From Bacteroidota bacterium (GTDB lineage Bacteria > Bacteroidota > Bacteroidia > Chitinophagales > Chitinophagaceae): 27,622 bases of DNA. Position 1 is the stretch's first letter. The number at the start of each line of letters is the position of its first letter. The translations under genes were made by a program, and so were the position numbers. The stretch spans positions 1 through 27,622 of the forward strand of contig JAEZLJ010000158.1 of the NCBI GenBank assembly GCA_023415275.1, written 5' to 3'. A model generated the notes under the pieces. It did not search any database, was not told the origin of the DNA, and worked only from the letters and a program-made list of their open reading frames with translations. Below are positions 6,708 to 14,635 of the stretch, in pieces.

Positions 6708-7919
6708 ATGAGCTTTTGCAGAAGCTTTATATTGTGCATCTTGTTGTATGTTTCACTTGCTCTTCAGGCACAGCCAGGGGATTGTGTTTTAAAAGATCCC
6801 CCGGTATTTCACATGCACTTCGGGCATGGACAGGTAAAGGATGTGAATGCCACTGAACCACCTAATTATACGCGGGCGCAGGGTGATTGTCCCAGGGACG
6901 GAGAATATACCTACAGTTCCTCCACACCGGGGTGCAATAACGGCGACTGGTTTGTGTTGAATGAAGATCATACACCTGGAGACAGCGATGGGAATATGAT
7001 GCTGGTGAATGCCTACCCGGGAGGTGGGGTCTTCTTACGGTACCCCATTACGGGCCTAAAGGAAAATACCAGTTATGAATTTGCCTTATGGCTGATAAAC
7101 GTGTGCCGGCTGTATGTCTGTTGCTCCGACCTGTCGCCTGATATTTTGGTGGAGCTTAGGACTGTGTCAGGTAAAAGCGTTGCCAAATTTTTGGTGAACA
7201 ACCTTCGCCAGAATGAAACCGCGCAATGGGTGCGGCAAAAAGCCTTTTTTACCATGCCTGCAGGTGAAACGCAGCTGGTGATGACCATGGAAGATATTAC
7301 CATTGGCGGCTGCGGTAATGATTTTGCCCTGGATGACATCACTTTCAGAGAATGCATCAAGCCAGAGCCACCGGTAACGCAAAAGCCCCCACCGCCGCCT
7401 CCTGCTATAGTGAAGAAGCAGGCACCCAAGGCAAAACCGACGGTTAAAAAGGAAGTGCCGGAAGTGATCAGCCCTGCACCAGCTAAAAAAAACACCATCA
7501 ATACAGAAAGCAAGGAGACAACAGAACCTTCTGTGAACATATCCACTGTTCAATCGCCAGTTCCGCTTGTAATCCGCACGAGGGAAAATCCTTTAATAAA
7601 GCAGATACAGCTTCCTGCCGGAGAATTGAAAATAGACCTGTATGATAATGGGGAGATAGATGGCGATACGGTTACCATTTACCATAATAATGAGCTGGTG
7701 GTATCCAAAGCAAGGATATCACAAAAGCCTGTAACCATTAAACTAAAACTTGACGCTGCGCACCCGCATCATGAATTAATCATGGTGGCAGACAACCTGG
7801 GGTCCATACCACCCAATACCTCTCTTATGATAGTAACAGCTAAGGATAAGCGCTACGAGGTATTTATTTCCTCCTCAGAACAAAAGAATGCAAAGGTGAA
7901 CATTGACCTGAAAGAATAA
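6708..7919 (+). CDS. Secreted two-domain protein with proline-rich linker
   Basis: The 403-residue product starts with a signal peptide (hydrophobic core FILCILLYVSLALQAQ). Residues 25-215 form a cysteine-containing beta-sandwich-like domain (segments GDWFVLNEDHTPGD, MMLVNAYPGGGVFLRYPITGLKENTSYEFALWL, DFALDDITF) resembling carbohydrate-binding modules in Bacteroidota cell-surface proteins. A linker (about 216-275) begins with PPPPPPA and is rich in Lys/Pro. The C-terminal 100 residues (IDLYDNGEIDGDTVTIYHNNELV) are a domain often found at the ends of secreted Bacteroidota proteins. It probably acts at the cell surface or outside the cell; ligand and role are unknown. It is monocistronic and converges on the ABC gene with only 17 bp between stops. 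Confidence 0.75.
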   Translation: MSFCRSFILCILLYVSLALQAQPGDCVLKDPPVFHMHFGHGQVKDVNATEPPNYTRAQGDCPRDGEYTYSSSTPGCNNGDWFVLNEDHTPGDSDGNMMLVNAYPGGGVFLRYPITGLKENTSYEFALWLINVCRLYVCCSDLSPDILVELRTVSGKSVAKFLVNNLRQNETAQWVRQKAFFTMPAGETQLVMTMEDITIGGCGNDFALDDITFRECIKPEPPVTQKPPPPPPAIVKKQAPKAKPTVKKEVPEVISPAPAKKNTINTESKETTEPSVNISTVQSPVPLVIRTRENPLIKQIQLPAGELKIDLYDNGEIDGDTVTIYHNNELVVSKARISQKPVTIKLKLDAAHPHHELIMVADNLGSIPPNTSLMIVTAKDKRYEVFISSSEQKNAKVNIDLKE

Positions 7920-7936
7920 ACTATCTCCCTGCATCC

Positions 7937-8893
7937 TTATAAAGAAATATAAATGGTTTCCCCCGGAGCAGGCACCTCATCGTGCAAGAGGATGACAAGT
8001 GGTTGCGATTGCACCAGTACCGTAGCTTCATAGGCATGCCCGCAAAAGCGAATGGATTCCACTTCAGCTTTAATCCCCTTACCTTCTTCTGTTCTTTTAA
8101 ATTCTTCCGGCCGGATAAAGCTGTTGATGCGGTTGAGTTCCAGGTCGGAATATTCCGACAGTGCCAGGCCCAGCGTGGGTGTCAATACATTGTATTTTCC
8201 AAAGAGGGCAGCCACATAGGCGTTTACCGGGGTTTTGTAAATATTGACAGGAGAATCTTGCTGCACAATTGCTCCAGCGTTAAGTACCATAATACGATCA
8301 GCCCAGGATAGGGTATCCAGCGGATCGTGTGAAATGAGCAGGCAGGTGATGCCCAGGTGTTCACCAATGTCGTGTATGACTGATTTCAAAATATTCTTAT
8401 GAATGCCATCCAGGTTGGAGAAAGGTTCGTCCAGCAATAAAAGCGTGGGCGCAGCCACCAATACAATGGCCAGGGCTATGCGCTGCTTTTCACCGCCCGA
8501 TAACTGATTGGTCCAGCGGCTTAATAAATGATCCACCCGGCATACGGATGCAATGGCGCTGACTTCTTCCTGGCCCAGGGTGCTGGCCATAGATATTAAT
8601 TCCTCTACATGGTAATGATTCCTTAGCTCAAAGTATTGCGATAAGTATCCTATGCCAGGGTGCCCCGGTATCAGTTTTTCATCCGGGCCGGGAACCCTTT
8701 TCCCTTGAAAGAATACGCTGCCGGAGGAAGGCTGCAGCAGCCCCGCTATCATTTTTAACAGGGAGGTTTTGCCAGAACCTGTGGCGCCGGCAATTGCTAT
8801 TTTTTGAAAGCGTTCCTGGCTAAAGCTAATATTGTTTACGACCAAATTTCCCTGCTCTACCCGGCTAAGACCTGACACTGTAAGTAAACTCAT
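7937..8893 (-). CDS. ABC transporter ATP-binding protein with C-terminal TOBE-like domain
   Basis: All ATPase motifs are present: Walker A GATGSGKT (36-43), Q-loop Q86, signature LSGGE (131-135), Walker B LLLLDEP (151-157) and H-loop His189. After the ATPase, residues 240-318 (FIRPEEFKRTEEGKGIKAEVESIRFCGHAYEATVLV) look like the TOBE regulatory domain of the CysA/PotA/FbpC importer class, normally the cytoplasmic subunit of an anion, iron or polyamine importer. No permease or binding-protein gene lies within the window on either side, so the partner must be elsewhere or lost. The substrate cannot be inferred. A TATTTTTG element at 8949-8956 (minus strand) may be its -7 box. Confidence 0.88.
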   Translation of the reverse strand: MSLLTVSGLSRVEQGNLVVNNISFSQERFQKIAIAGATGSGKTSLLKMIAGLLQPSSGSVFFQGKRVPGPDEKLIPGHPGIGYLSQYFELRNHYHVEELISMASTLGQEEVSAIASVCRVDHLLSRWTNQLSGGEKQRIALAIVLVAAPTLLLLDEPFSNLDGIHKNILKSVIHDIGEHLGITCLLISHDPLDTLSWADRIMVLNAGAIVQQDSPVNIYKTPVNAYVAALFGKYNVLTPTLGLALSEYSDLELNRINSFIRPEEFKRTEEGKGIKAEVESIRFCGHAYEATVLVQSQPLVILLHDEVPAPGETIYISL

Positions 8894-9050
8894 TCAAATG
8901 CTGTTGAAGCCTATGATAACCCGGGTGAAGCCGGGAGGTATAAAGGGGCAAAAATAGAGAATGGAAGGCGGACAGGATGGGGTAAAGCTTCCCTAAAGTC
9001 CCGAAACCGGGCATTTCCCTGCTGTTTTTCAAATACAAGTAGTTTTACTA

Positions 9051-9081
9051 TTGTTTACAATCAACTAAGCCCTTATCTTTG
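9051..9081 (+). promoter_or_regulatory. Near-consensus Bacteroidota promoter
   Basis: A TTG at 9051-9053 is followed after exactly 20 bases by TATCTTTG (9074-9081), matching the TTG / N19-21 / TAnnTTTG pattern known for the major sigma factor of this phylum. Transcription should begin near 9087-9090. No credible ORF follows for over 500 bases. Confidence 0.7.
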
Positions 9082-9087
9082 ACTCGG

Positions 9088-9570
9088 TTTTTCATAGGAT
9101 ATTGGATTTTACACGAGGCAGGATTTCTATCCAGCCTTTTTTCTTTTTATAACAGTCCAGTCCTCGTTTCTTGTACTTGATCATCGTAGTTTTTCTACCT
9201 CCATTACCGTTGATTTACGAGAAGCTAAGTAATTACCATAAACAGAAATTAGGGCATAATTGCCATTGCACAGGCCGCTATACGGGCTTATTTTTGTGTC
9301 AGAAGTTGATTGATAGCAAATCAATCCTAATCCAAAGTCCAGAAAGATCGTCCATAACATAATTAGTCCTGATCCTGGAAAAACCAAAACAAAATCCAAT
9401 ATCAGTCAACTTCTTTCTTTATCCTTTGAAAGCCCGTTTGAGATCCGTTATCCTAAAAACCTGTTCCTGAATCCTTTGAAAACCAATAGGCGTACCGTTC
9501 CGAAAACAACGAATTGATTACAACCAACGCCTTATAATCTTAGTCCCCTCGTCAGAGGGGATTTTTATTT
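9088..9570 (+). ncRNA. Candidate structured non-coding RNA, about 480 nt
   Basis: This unit has its own promoter (9051-9081) and terminator (9544-9570) and no protein-like ORF. The few ORFs of 60-90 codons here start at weak codons and have no recognisable composition. Local structure is visible: ACGAGG (9113-9118) pairs with CCTCGT (9162-9167) around an inner GGAT-ttct-ATCC hairpin (9121-9132); further stems are GGCA-taat-TGCC (9253-9264) and TTGATT/AATCAA (9306-9324). The 3' half repeats TCCT seven times between 9325 and 9475, and ATCCTTTGAA occurs exactly twice, 50 bp apart (9421 and 9471). It does not show conserved cores of RNase P RNA or tmRNA. Identity unknown. Confidence 0.5.
9544..9570 (+). 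terminator. Rho-independent terminator of the candidate ncRNA
   Basis: The stem TCCCCTC (9544-9550) and GAGGGGA (9555-9561) with a GTCA loop is followed by TTTTTATTT. The reverse direction has no T tract, so it terminates plus-strand transcription, 58 bp before the SDR start codon. Confidence 0.85.
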
Positions 9571-9628
9571 GTACAGTTTCCTGTCTTCCGTGGCGTATTT
9601 GTTGATGTTTTGATTAAAACTATTGTTT

Positions 9629-10606
9629 ATGTCAGGTAAGAAGAAATCTGGCAAGGCCAGTGGGAAAGTAGTAGTGGTTACAGGAGCATCAAGCGGTGCA
9701 GGTAAAGCTATTGCCGTGGAGTTGGCTAAACAAGGTGCCCAGCTTATCCTCGCAGCCAGGAGCGAGCATGCCTTGAATGAAGTGGTAGCAGAATGCAATG
9801 AGTTAGGCGGCAACGCCATAGCCATGGTGGCAGACACCAGGTATATAGATAATATGCAGGAACTGGCCCGGGCAGCCTATCGCACCGGCGGGCGCCTGGA
9901 TATGTGGGTAAACAATGCCGGTGTGCTGGCAGCAGGGGAATTTGAACAGCTGCCCGCCCAGGTAAACGAGGATGTGGTTCGAACCAACCTGGTAGGGTAT
10001 ATGAATGGAGCCTATGCTGCCCTACCTTATTTTAAAAACCAGGGCAGTGGCATCCTGGTAAATAATATATCTGTAGGGGCCTGGATCGTAACGCCTTATG
10101 CAGCGGCCTACACGGCCAGCAAGTTTGGGCTCCGTGGCTTTTTTGAGGCACTAAAGGGAGAGCTTCGTAATTATCCCAATATCCATGTTTGTGACCTCTA
10201 TCCCGGCTTTTTGGACAGCCCCGGAATGCAGCACGCTGCTAATTATACCGGGAAGTTCATTAAACCTGCGCCCCCGTTGTATGATCCCCGGAGGGTGGCC
10301 AAAGCTGTAGTCAATCTTTTTAGATGGCCTCAATCCATGGTTACTATAGGCACAGCACCTGTGTTTTTAAAACTGGCTTATGCTTCCTTCCCAGTACTTA
10401 CCAGGAATATAACGGCCTCCGTCATACGAGGTTACCTGAAACAAGCAAAGCCTATTGAAAATACAATGGGGAACGTGGTAGAGCCGGTGGAATATGGGTA
10501 TAATATTGATGGAGGCTGGAGTAATGTTCCCTCCAAAAACCGGATAGCCAAGGTAGTGGTAGCCTTATCTGTAATAGCTGGCCTGGTGCTGCTGCAAAGA
10601 AAATAA
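9629..10606 (+). CDS. SDR-family oxidoreductase with C-terminal membrane segment
   Basis: This is a classical short-chain dehydrogenase of 325 residues. It has the nucleotide-binding TGASSGAG (18-25), NNAG (95-98), catalytic Ser148 and the Y161-x3-K165 pair in YTASKFG. A second, non-catalytic region ends in a hydrophobic segment (VVVALSVIAGLVLL, about 305-318) likely to anchor it in the membrane. The substrate is unknown; the family reduces or oxidises carbonyl and hydroxyl groups with NAD(P)H. I used the ATG at 9629 because the alternative upstream start is TTG and adds only two residues. It is preceded by a terminator and followed by a strong bidirectional one, so it is a single-gene unit. 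Confidence 0.9.
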   Translation: MSGKKKSGKASGKVVVVTGASSGAGKAIAVELAKQGAQLILAARSEHALNEVVAECNELGGNAIAMVADTRYIDNMQELARAAYRTGGRLDMWVNNAGVLAAGEFEQLPAQVNEDVVRTNLVGYMNGAYAALPYFKNQGSGILVNNISVGAWIVTPYAAAYTASKFGLRGFFEALKGELRNYPNIHVCDLYPGFLDSPGMQHAANYTGKFIKPAPPLYDPRRVAKAVVNLFRWPQSMVTIGTAPVFLKLAYASFPVLTRNITASVIRGYLKQAKPIENTMGNVVEPVEYGYNIDGGWSNVPSKNRIAKVVVALSVIAGLVLLQRK

Positions 10607-10626
10607 TTGGTATGGTGGATTAAAAA

Positions 10627-10660
10627 AATAAAGGCGGAAGTGAGTACTTCCGCCTTTATT
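10627..10660. terminator. Bidirectional Rho-independent terminator
   Basis: A perfect 15-bp stem, AATAAAGGCGGAAGT (10627-10641) and its complement (10646-10660), encloses a GAGT loop. An A tract on one side and a T-rich end on the other let it serve both the SDR gene (plus) and the PRC-barrel gene (minus), whose stop codon is one base away. Confidence 0.85.
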
Positions 10661-10661
10661 G

Positions 10662-11459
10662 TCAGATGTCGTCCGGATCTCTTAATCCTTCTTCACTGAT
10701 CCTTCTTTCCACCGAACGATCGTGCCCGTAGGAATTGTCCCTGTTCTTATACATGCCACCACTCTGCCGACGTTGCTCATATTGATCCCTCCTATTCCTG
10801 ATCCTTTGCATCCGGTCCTGCTCATCTATGTTGCGACCACTATACATATTTTCTCTTGCAGTATCATCACTCACCAGGTTGCCGGAATCATACCTGCTAC
10901 CTATAACTCCTCCCTCGCTTCTTGCTTCCCAAAGTCTTAAACCACGATCATATTCATTATTCACAGACTCTGTGCCTGCCATTCTATTGGACCGATTCCT
11001 GTACAGGTTGCTGTCATTAAAGTAATCATGCCTGTAAAATTCAGGGGTAGGCTCACTATCAGAAGATATGGCATTTCTTTCCCCGGTTCTGCCCAGCACA
11101 GAACAGATACGGTTCTCTACTTCCCCATCCAGTTGGTCCTTATCGTAAGCGGGCAGGCTTCGCAACTGTTCAGTCTGAACACCCCGCAGCATTACATCAT
11201 CTTCCTTATTATCTAATTCAGCAAGGCCGATAGGCATTAATACTTTTCTATCATCCAGTCCCAAGTCATTATGGTCAAGATCAACGACCATATACCTGAC
11301 CTTTTTTTGTGCTGCATCCACTATCAGGTCTTCCACCTCTCCTATTTTTTGACCAGAGGAATTTTTGACATCCCAGCCCCTGATATCTTGTTCACCATCC
11401 ACAATTTCAAAATCGCTACGGTCTAACTCCTGTAACCGCCTATGTTTCATATTATCCAT
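10662..11459 (-). CDS. PRC-barrel domain protein
   Basis: Residues about 25-105 form a PRC-barrel (IRGWDVKNSSGQKIGEVEDLIVD, KVRYMVVDLD, RKVLMPIGLAELD), a fold found in bacterial stress proteins and the photosynthetic reaction-centre H subunit, where it often mediates protein contact. The PRC core is followed by TPEFYRHDYFND and then a 110-residue low-complexity tail rich in Arg, Asp, Gly and Tyr, probably disordered. There is no signal peptide. The family is often linked to general stress responses; that role is inferred. It is the last gene of a minus-strand run containing a small membrane protein and two small hypotheticals. The start could be the ATG at 11459 or 11450. Confidence 0.85.
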   Translation of the reverse strand: MDNMKHRRLQELDRSDFEIVDGEQDIRGWDVKNSSGQKIGEVEDLIVDAAQKKVRYMVVDLDHNDLGLDDRKVLMPIGLAELDNKEDDVMLRGVQTEQLRSLPAYDKDQLDGEVENRICSVLGRTGERNAISSDSEPTPEFYRHDYFNDSNLYRNRSNRMAGTESVNNEYDRGLRLWEARSEGGVIGSRYDSGNLVSDDTARENMYSGRNIDEQDRMQRIRNRRDQYEQRRQSGGMYKNRDNSYGHDRSVERRISEEGLRDPDDI

Positions 11460-11530
11460 ATTGTTACATTTTTTGAAGCATAGCTTCGTTTAACAATTAC
11501 TAATTAGCCGGTAGTTTTATACTACTTCCT

Positions 11531-11719
11531 CTATACCATTATTGGTAATGACTGATGCGAATAGATATAGGAAGTTGTGTTTTGATTGACTTCCCTGTTA
11601 TCATTATTGTTTTTATTCCTTGTTATGAAATAAATGACAGCTGCCACTACCAGGGCGAGCAATATCCACAACCAAACTGGTGTACTATTCTTTTTAGTTT
11701 GCACGTGTATGTCTGCCAT
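11531..11719 (-). CDS. Small single-pass membrane protein
   Basis: The 62-residue product has a short soluble N-terminus (MADIHVQTKKNSTPV), one strong transmembrane helix (WLWILLALVVAAVIYFI, residues 16-32) and a polar Asn-rich tail (TRNKNNNDNREVNQ). The basic residues after the helix suggest a cytoplasmic tail (positive-inside rule, inference). No family is recognised. It lies 71 bp upstream of the PRC-barrel gene on the same strand, and such pairs are plausible stress operons. Confidence 0.65.
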   Translation of the reverse strand: MADIHVQTKKNSTPVWLWILLALVVAAVIYFITRNKNNNDNREVNQNTTSYIYSHQSLPIMV

Positions 11720-11831
11720 AATGTATGTTTTTAATTATAAAATCTACTCATGGCTGCACCACAAACCGTGCCTGAACAAGCAGGCAGAACTAGTACTGGA
11801 TTGATTTACATGATCTTGGATATTAGCGTCA

Positions 11832-12053
11832 TTACTCATTCAACAGCTGCTGAAATTTGGCAATGGCTTCATTTTGCCATTCATTGAACCTAGTCTCGTA
11901 GCTCTCTTCAATTCTGCCATCTATCCACATAAAATTGTGGCGTTCACTGTTTAAGCGGGTGAGAAAGAAATCGTAATTGTTTTCTTCTTTCTTATGAACA
12001 ATTACATGGGTGCCATCTTTAAGGCGGAAATCAACAGGGAATGAAAGGTCCAT
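11832..12053 (-). CDS. Small hypothetical protein
   Basis: The product is about 73 residues from the internal ATG at 12053 (MDLSFPVDFRLKDGTHVIV); the longer form from 12083 adds ten residues (MHIYKYKDTG) of doubtful value. It is acidic and soluble, with aromatic residues in the middle (NYDFFLTRLNSERHNFMWIDG) and a C-terminal helix (YETRFNEWQNEAIAKFQQLLNE). No family is recognised. It belongs to the minus-strand block of small genes running towards the PRC-barrel gene. Confidence 0.6.
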   Translation of the reverse strand: MDLSFPVDFRLKDGTHVIVHKKEENNYDFFLTRLNSERHNFMWIDGRIEESYETRFNEWQNEAIAKFQQLLNE

Positions 12054-12190
12054 ACCGGTGTCTTTATACTTATATATATGCAAATACCATACAAGGGCTG
12101 TGGAAGAAAAACGGGGGCAAACTGTGTTTGTTTTTCCCTGGTAAAATCAGAGAAGATGCCAGGGAAGTAATGAGAAGCCGTAATGCGCCC

Positions 12191-12406
12191 TTATCTTTTG
12201 GACCTGGTGGAATGTTCAGCAGGATTTGAAAAATGCTGTGGATTCAACTTTTTATAAATAATTGTAGAGAGCTGGCTTACTCTTTTCCTGTGTTCAAAAA
12301 CGTCCTCCCATGGAGTGCCGTTCAATAGCTTTTGTTGCAATTCATCAGATTCCTGCTCATACAATTGGTTGAGCCTTTCGATATCCAATGCCCACAAATC
12401 CTTCAT
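12191..12406 (-). CDS. Small helical hypothetical protein
   Basis: Starting at the ATG at 12406 the product is 71 residues (MKDLWALDIERLNQLYEQESDELQQKLLNG, then TPWEDVFEHRKRVSQLSTIIYKKL). It is predominantly helical, soluble and ends in a basic tail. The frame extends upstream to 12505, but those 33 residues are unlike the rest, so the internal start is preferred. Function unknown; it is the first of the small-gene group after the YceI module. Confidence 0.6.
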   Translation of the reverse strand: MKDLWALDIERLNQLYEQESDELQQKLLNGTPWEDVFEHRKRVSQLSTIIYKKLNPQHFSNPAEHSTRSKR

Positions 12407-12590
12407 AACTCGTTGAATTAAAAAGATAGAAGCACAAAAACCAAGCCTTACCATCCTATATTCAAATAATTTTCCAGAGTAAATTTTCCACACAAGCTCT
12501 GCCATAAAGAAACAGGGGAAATGCCGGCCCCTTTAAATAAGTAAAGGCCCTGCCTCAGGACCTAAACCATTTTTCATAGGACGATATCTT

Positions 12591-13181
12591 TTATGGAATG
12601 ATATTGACTTTCAATTTGAAATCTACCAGGAATTCATCCTTTACCTGGACGATGCCTGCCAGTTTACGGGGAGGGGTAAGATTGAAGTCGGAAAAGTAGA
12701 ATGTTTTGGTACCATTTAATAAATACCCGTTGGGTCCATTATTTACGAATACATAGGGTATCTGCAAAACCTTACGGGCCCCGGCCAATTCTACTTCCAC
12801 CATGCCCTTGATGCATTGAGCGGTGAATTGAGATTCTGGTAAATGTTCCAGTGTCAAAAAACGGATCTTTAATTTAGGATATTGATCTGCCTTGAGCGTT
12901 TTCCTAAGGTCTTTGGTGATCATCTTGCTGTGACAATCGAATTTAAATACATCTACCTCGAGGTCGCCGGAAAGCCTTACATCCTTACTGCTCGATAGCT
13001 GCGAAACAAATATGGTATCTGTCTGGTAATAACCGGGCACCTGGCAATTGAATTCATTCACATTGCTTTTGCCTGTTACAGTGATCGTACTGCTTTTTTC
13101 AATTGTCCATTTGGCGGGAGGAGTTACCGGATTGTTTGATATCAAAAAGGCAAGGATCGGCAATAATTTTAAAGAGAACAT
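12591..13181 (-). CDS. YceI-family secreted protein (downstream copy)
   Basis: The 196-residue product has a hydrophobic signal-like N-terminus (MFSLKLLPILAFLISN) and then a YceI lipocalin-like barrel, recognisable from WTIEKSSTITVTGKSNVNEFNC, LSGDLEVDVFKFDCHSKMITKDLRKTLKADQYPKLKIRF and the closing FYFSDFNLTPPRKLAGIVQVKDEFLVDFKL. YceI proteins bind isoprenoid or other amphiphilic lipids in the periplasm. It lacks an obvious lipobox. It is the last member of a YceI / barrel / YceI trio; a terminator-like hairpin separates it from the barrel gene, so it may be expressed less than the other two. Confidence 0.88.
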   Translation of the reverse strand: MFSLKLLPILAFLISNNPVTPPAKWTIEKSSTITVTGKSNVNEFNCQVPGYYQTDTIFVSQLSSSKDVRLSGDLEVDVFKFDCHSKMITKDLRKTLKADQYPKLKIRFLTLEHLPESQFTAQCIKGMVEVELAGARKVLQIPYVFVNNGPNGYLLNGTKTFYFSDFNLTPPRKLAGIVQVKDEFLVDFKLKVNIIP

Positions 13182-13209
13182 ACAACCATTTTTTTATAGG
13201 ACTTAGAAA

Positions 13210-13240
13210 AAAGGATGGGTCATTGATTGACCCATCCTTT
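13210..13240 (-). terminator. Rho-independent terminator after the outer-membrane barrel gene
   Basis: A perfect 13-bp stem (AAAGGATGGGTCA, 13210-13222, and its complement 13228-13240) with a 5-base loop is followed on the minus strand by a T tract. It sits 24 bp beyond the barrel stop codon and just upstream of the second YceI start. Confidence 0.85.
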
Positions 13241-13263
13241 ACCTTATTGATGAAGGTCAGAGG

Positions 13264-14574
13264 TTAGAAACCTACTACTGCCTCAACTACATATCCATGG
13301 AATTTACCACCATTACGAACATCAGTTGGTAAGAAATTATTATATTTTTGTGTTACATATTCACCTTTCAGGAGAACATTCTTAGTAAGGAACCAACCAG
13401 CTGCAAAAGCTGTACGGTCAATTTTTACTTTTTGAGGATTGCCAACCATATCTGCTTTCACTGTGTTATAACGAACACCAACAAAGAAGTTTTCTTGTGC
13501 ACCAAGGCGATAAATGGCATCAATAGCAGTTTGGTTCATTGAACGTTCCTTAGGATCGGCTGTGGCACCATTACCTTTTGCAGTTTCAAGATTTCCGAAC
13601 AATTCAAGACCACCAGCTTTTACGAAACCACTAAACTGGAATGCTTTGATTTTTCTGCTAAAACCAGGGTTGAAACGACCAGAAGTGAATTTCGCTACTG
13701 GATCATAACCGGGAGCTTCCAAAACACCCCAGTAATTAGAACCAGTACGGTCGCCACCATATAAACTAGCACTTTGAGCGTGATTGTTCAAGTAAGCGGA
13801 ACCGGTAAAACGTACTCTCAGTTTTTCACCTAAGCTTTTATCAATTCCTGCTTTCAAATAAACAGAAGGGCCTCTTGAAGAATCTCCATTTTGGTCTTTA
13901 GCCTGGGCCTTAACAGAAGGATTAAGTACACCATTAGTAACACCAATCAAACCAAATACACCATTCTTTTGTAGGGTTACTTCACCACCTACTTCAGTTG
14001 TGAAAGCATCGACGATATAGTTTTCAATAAATGGATTGTATAAAGACTGTCCACCATCAGTTCTGCGGAAATGAGCATCACCATAGTTAAGTTCCATATG
14101 ACCAACCTTGATAGTTGTAATCTTCATCAGGTTGCTCCAGAATTCGCCTTTAAAAGGAAGTTTGTCAAACTGGATATAACCACCTTTTACCCAAAATTCT
14201 TCGTGGTGGCGAGAAGACATATAATTAGCTACGTGTAAACGAATACCATCAGCTAGTTGAGCATCAATAAACAGGTTAGCCTGCGCCAGGTTAAAGTTTG
14301 AACCCATTTGAAAAAGGGCATTGCCTGATTTTGTTTCATGTTTTAAACTCTGAAACTGTTGGGTAAAACCGGCACCGAAACGGATCCTTGGACCTTCAAA
14401 AGGAATGCTGTCTTGTTTACTAGTTTCAAAAACATTGATACCTCTTTGGTCGTATGGTCTCCAGTATGATGGACGGCCATAAAACTCTCTTTCCTGCGCG
14501 TTTGATGTAAGTGGCAATAATCCGATAAGAACAACCAGCACTTGTAGGATGTATTGCAGATTTGACTTTTTCAT
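13264..14574 (-). CDS. Outer-membrane beta-barrel (porin-like) protein
   Basis: The 436-residue product has a signal peptide (MKKSNLQYILQVLVVLIGLLPLTSNAQ) and then repeated amphipathic strands (RIRFGAGFTQQFQSL, LFIDAQLADGIRLHVANYMSS, ENFFVGVRYNTV, NVLLKGEYVTQKYNNF). It ends with a terminal aromatic strand YVVEAVVGF, as expected for barrel insertion by BamA. There is no plug domain, so it is porin-like and not TonB dependent. Substrate is unknown. It is sandwiched between two YceI genes on the same strand, which suggests it moves or exposes the lipid-like ligand that YceI proteins bind (inference). Sequence composition is more even in codon use than its neighbours and the gene looks highly expressed. 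Confidence 0.85.
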   Translation of the reverse strand: MKKSNLQYILQVLVVLIGLLPLTSNAQEREFYGRPSYWRPYDQRGINVFETSKQDSIPFEGPRIRFGAGFTQQFQSLKHETKSGNALFQMGSNFNLAQANLFIDAQLADGIRLHVANYMSSRHHEEFWVKGGYIQFDKLPFKGEFWSNLMKITTIKVGHMELNYGDAHFRRTDGGQSLYNPFIENYIVDAFTTEVGGEVTLQKNGVFGLIGVTNGVLNPSVKAQAKDQNGDSSRGPSVYLKAGIDKSLGEKLRVRFTGSAYLNNHAQSASLYGGDRTGSNYWGVLEAPGYDPVAKFTSGRFNPGFSRKIKAFQFSGFVKAGGLELFGNLETAKGNGATADPKERSMNQTAIDAIYRLGAQENFFVGVRYNTVKADMVGNPQKVKIDRTAFAAGWFLTKNVLLKGEYVTQKYNNFLPTDVRNGGKFHGYVVEAVVGF

Positions 14575-14635
14575 AAATTTTAATTTTTGTAGTTAGTGGT
14601 TGGATAGTAGTTAATTTGAAAATCTTATTTATGTC

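Noticed and set aside
7073..7553. Antisense ORFs of 128 and 157 codons opposite the secreted protein
   Set aside because: They are antisense shadows of a well-supported gene with signal peptide and recognisable domains; composition is unlike a protein.
9171..9399. Short ORFs on both strands inside the candidate RNA (63 and 72 codons)
   Set aside because: They start at weak codons, have no recognisable composition, and the matched promoter/terminator pair argues for an RNA gene.
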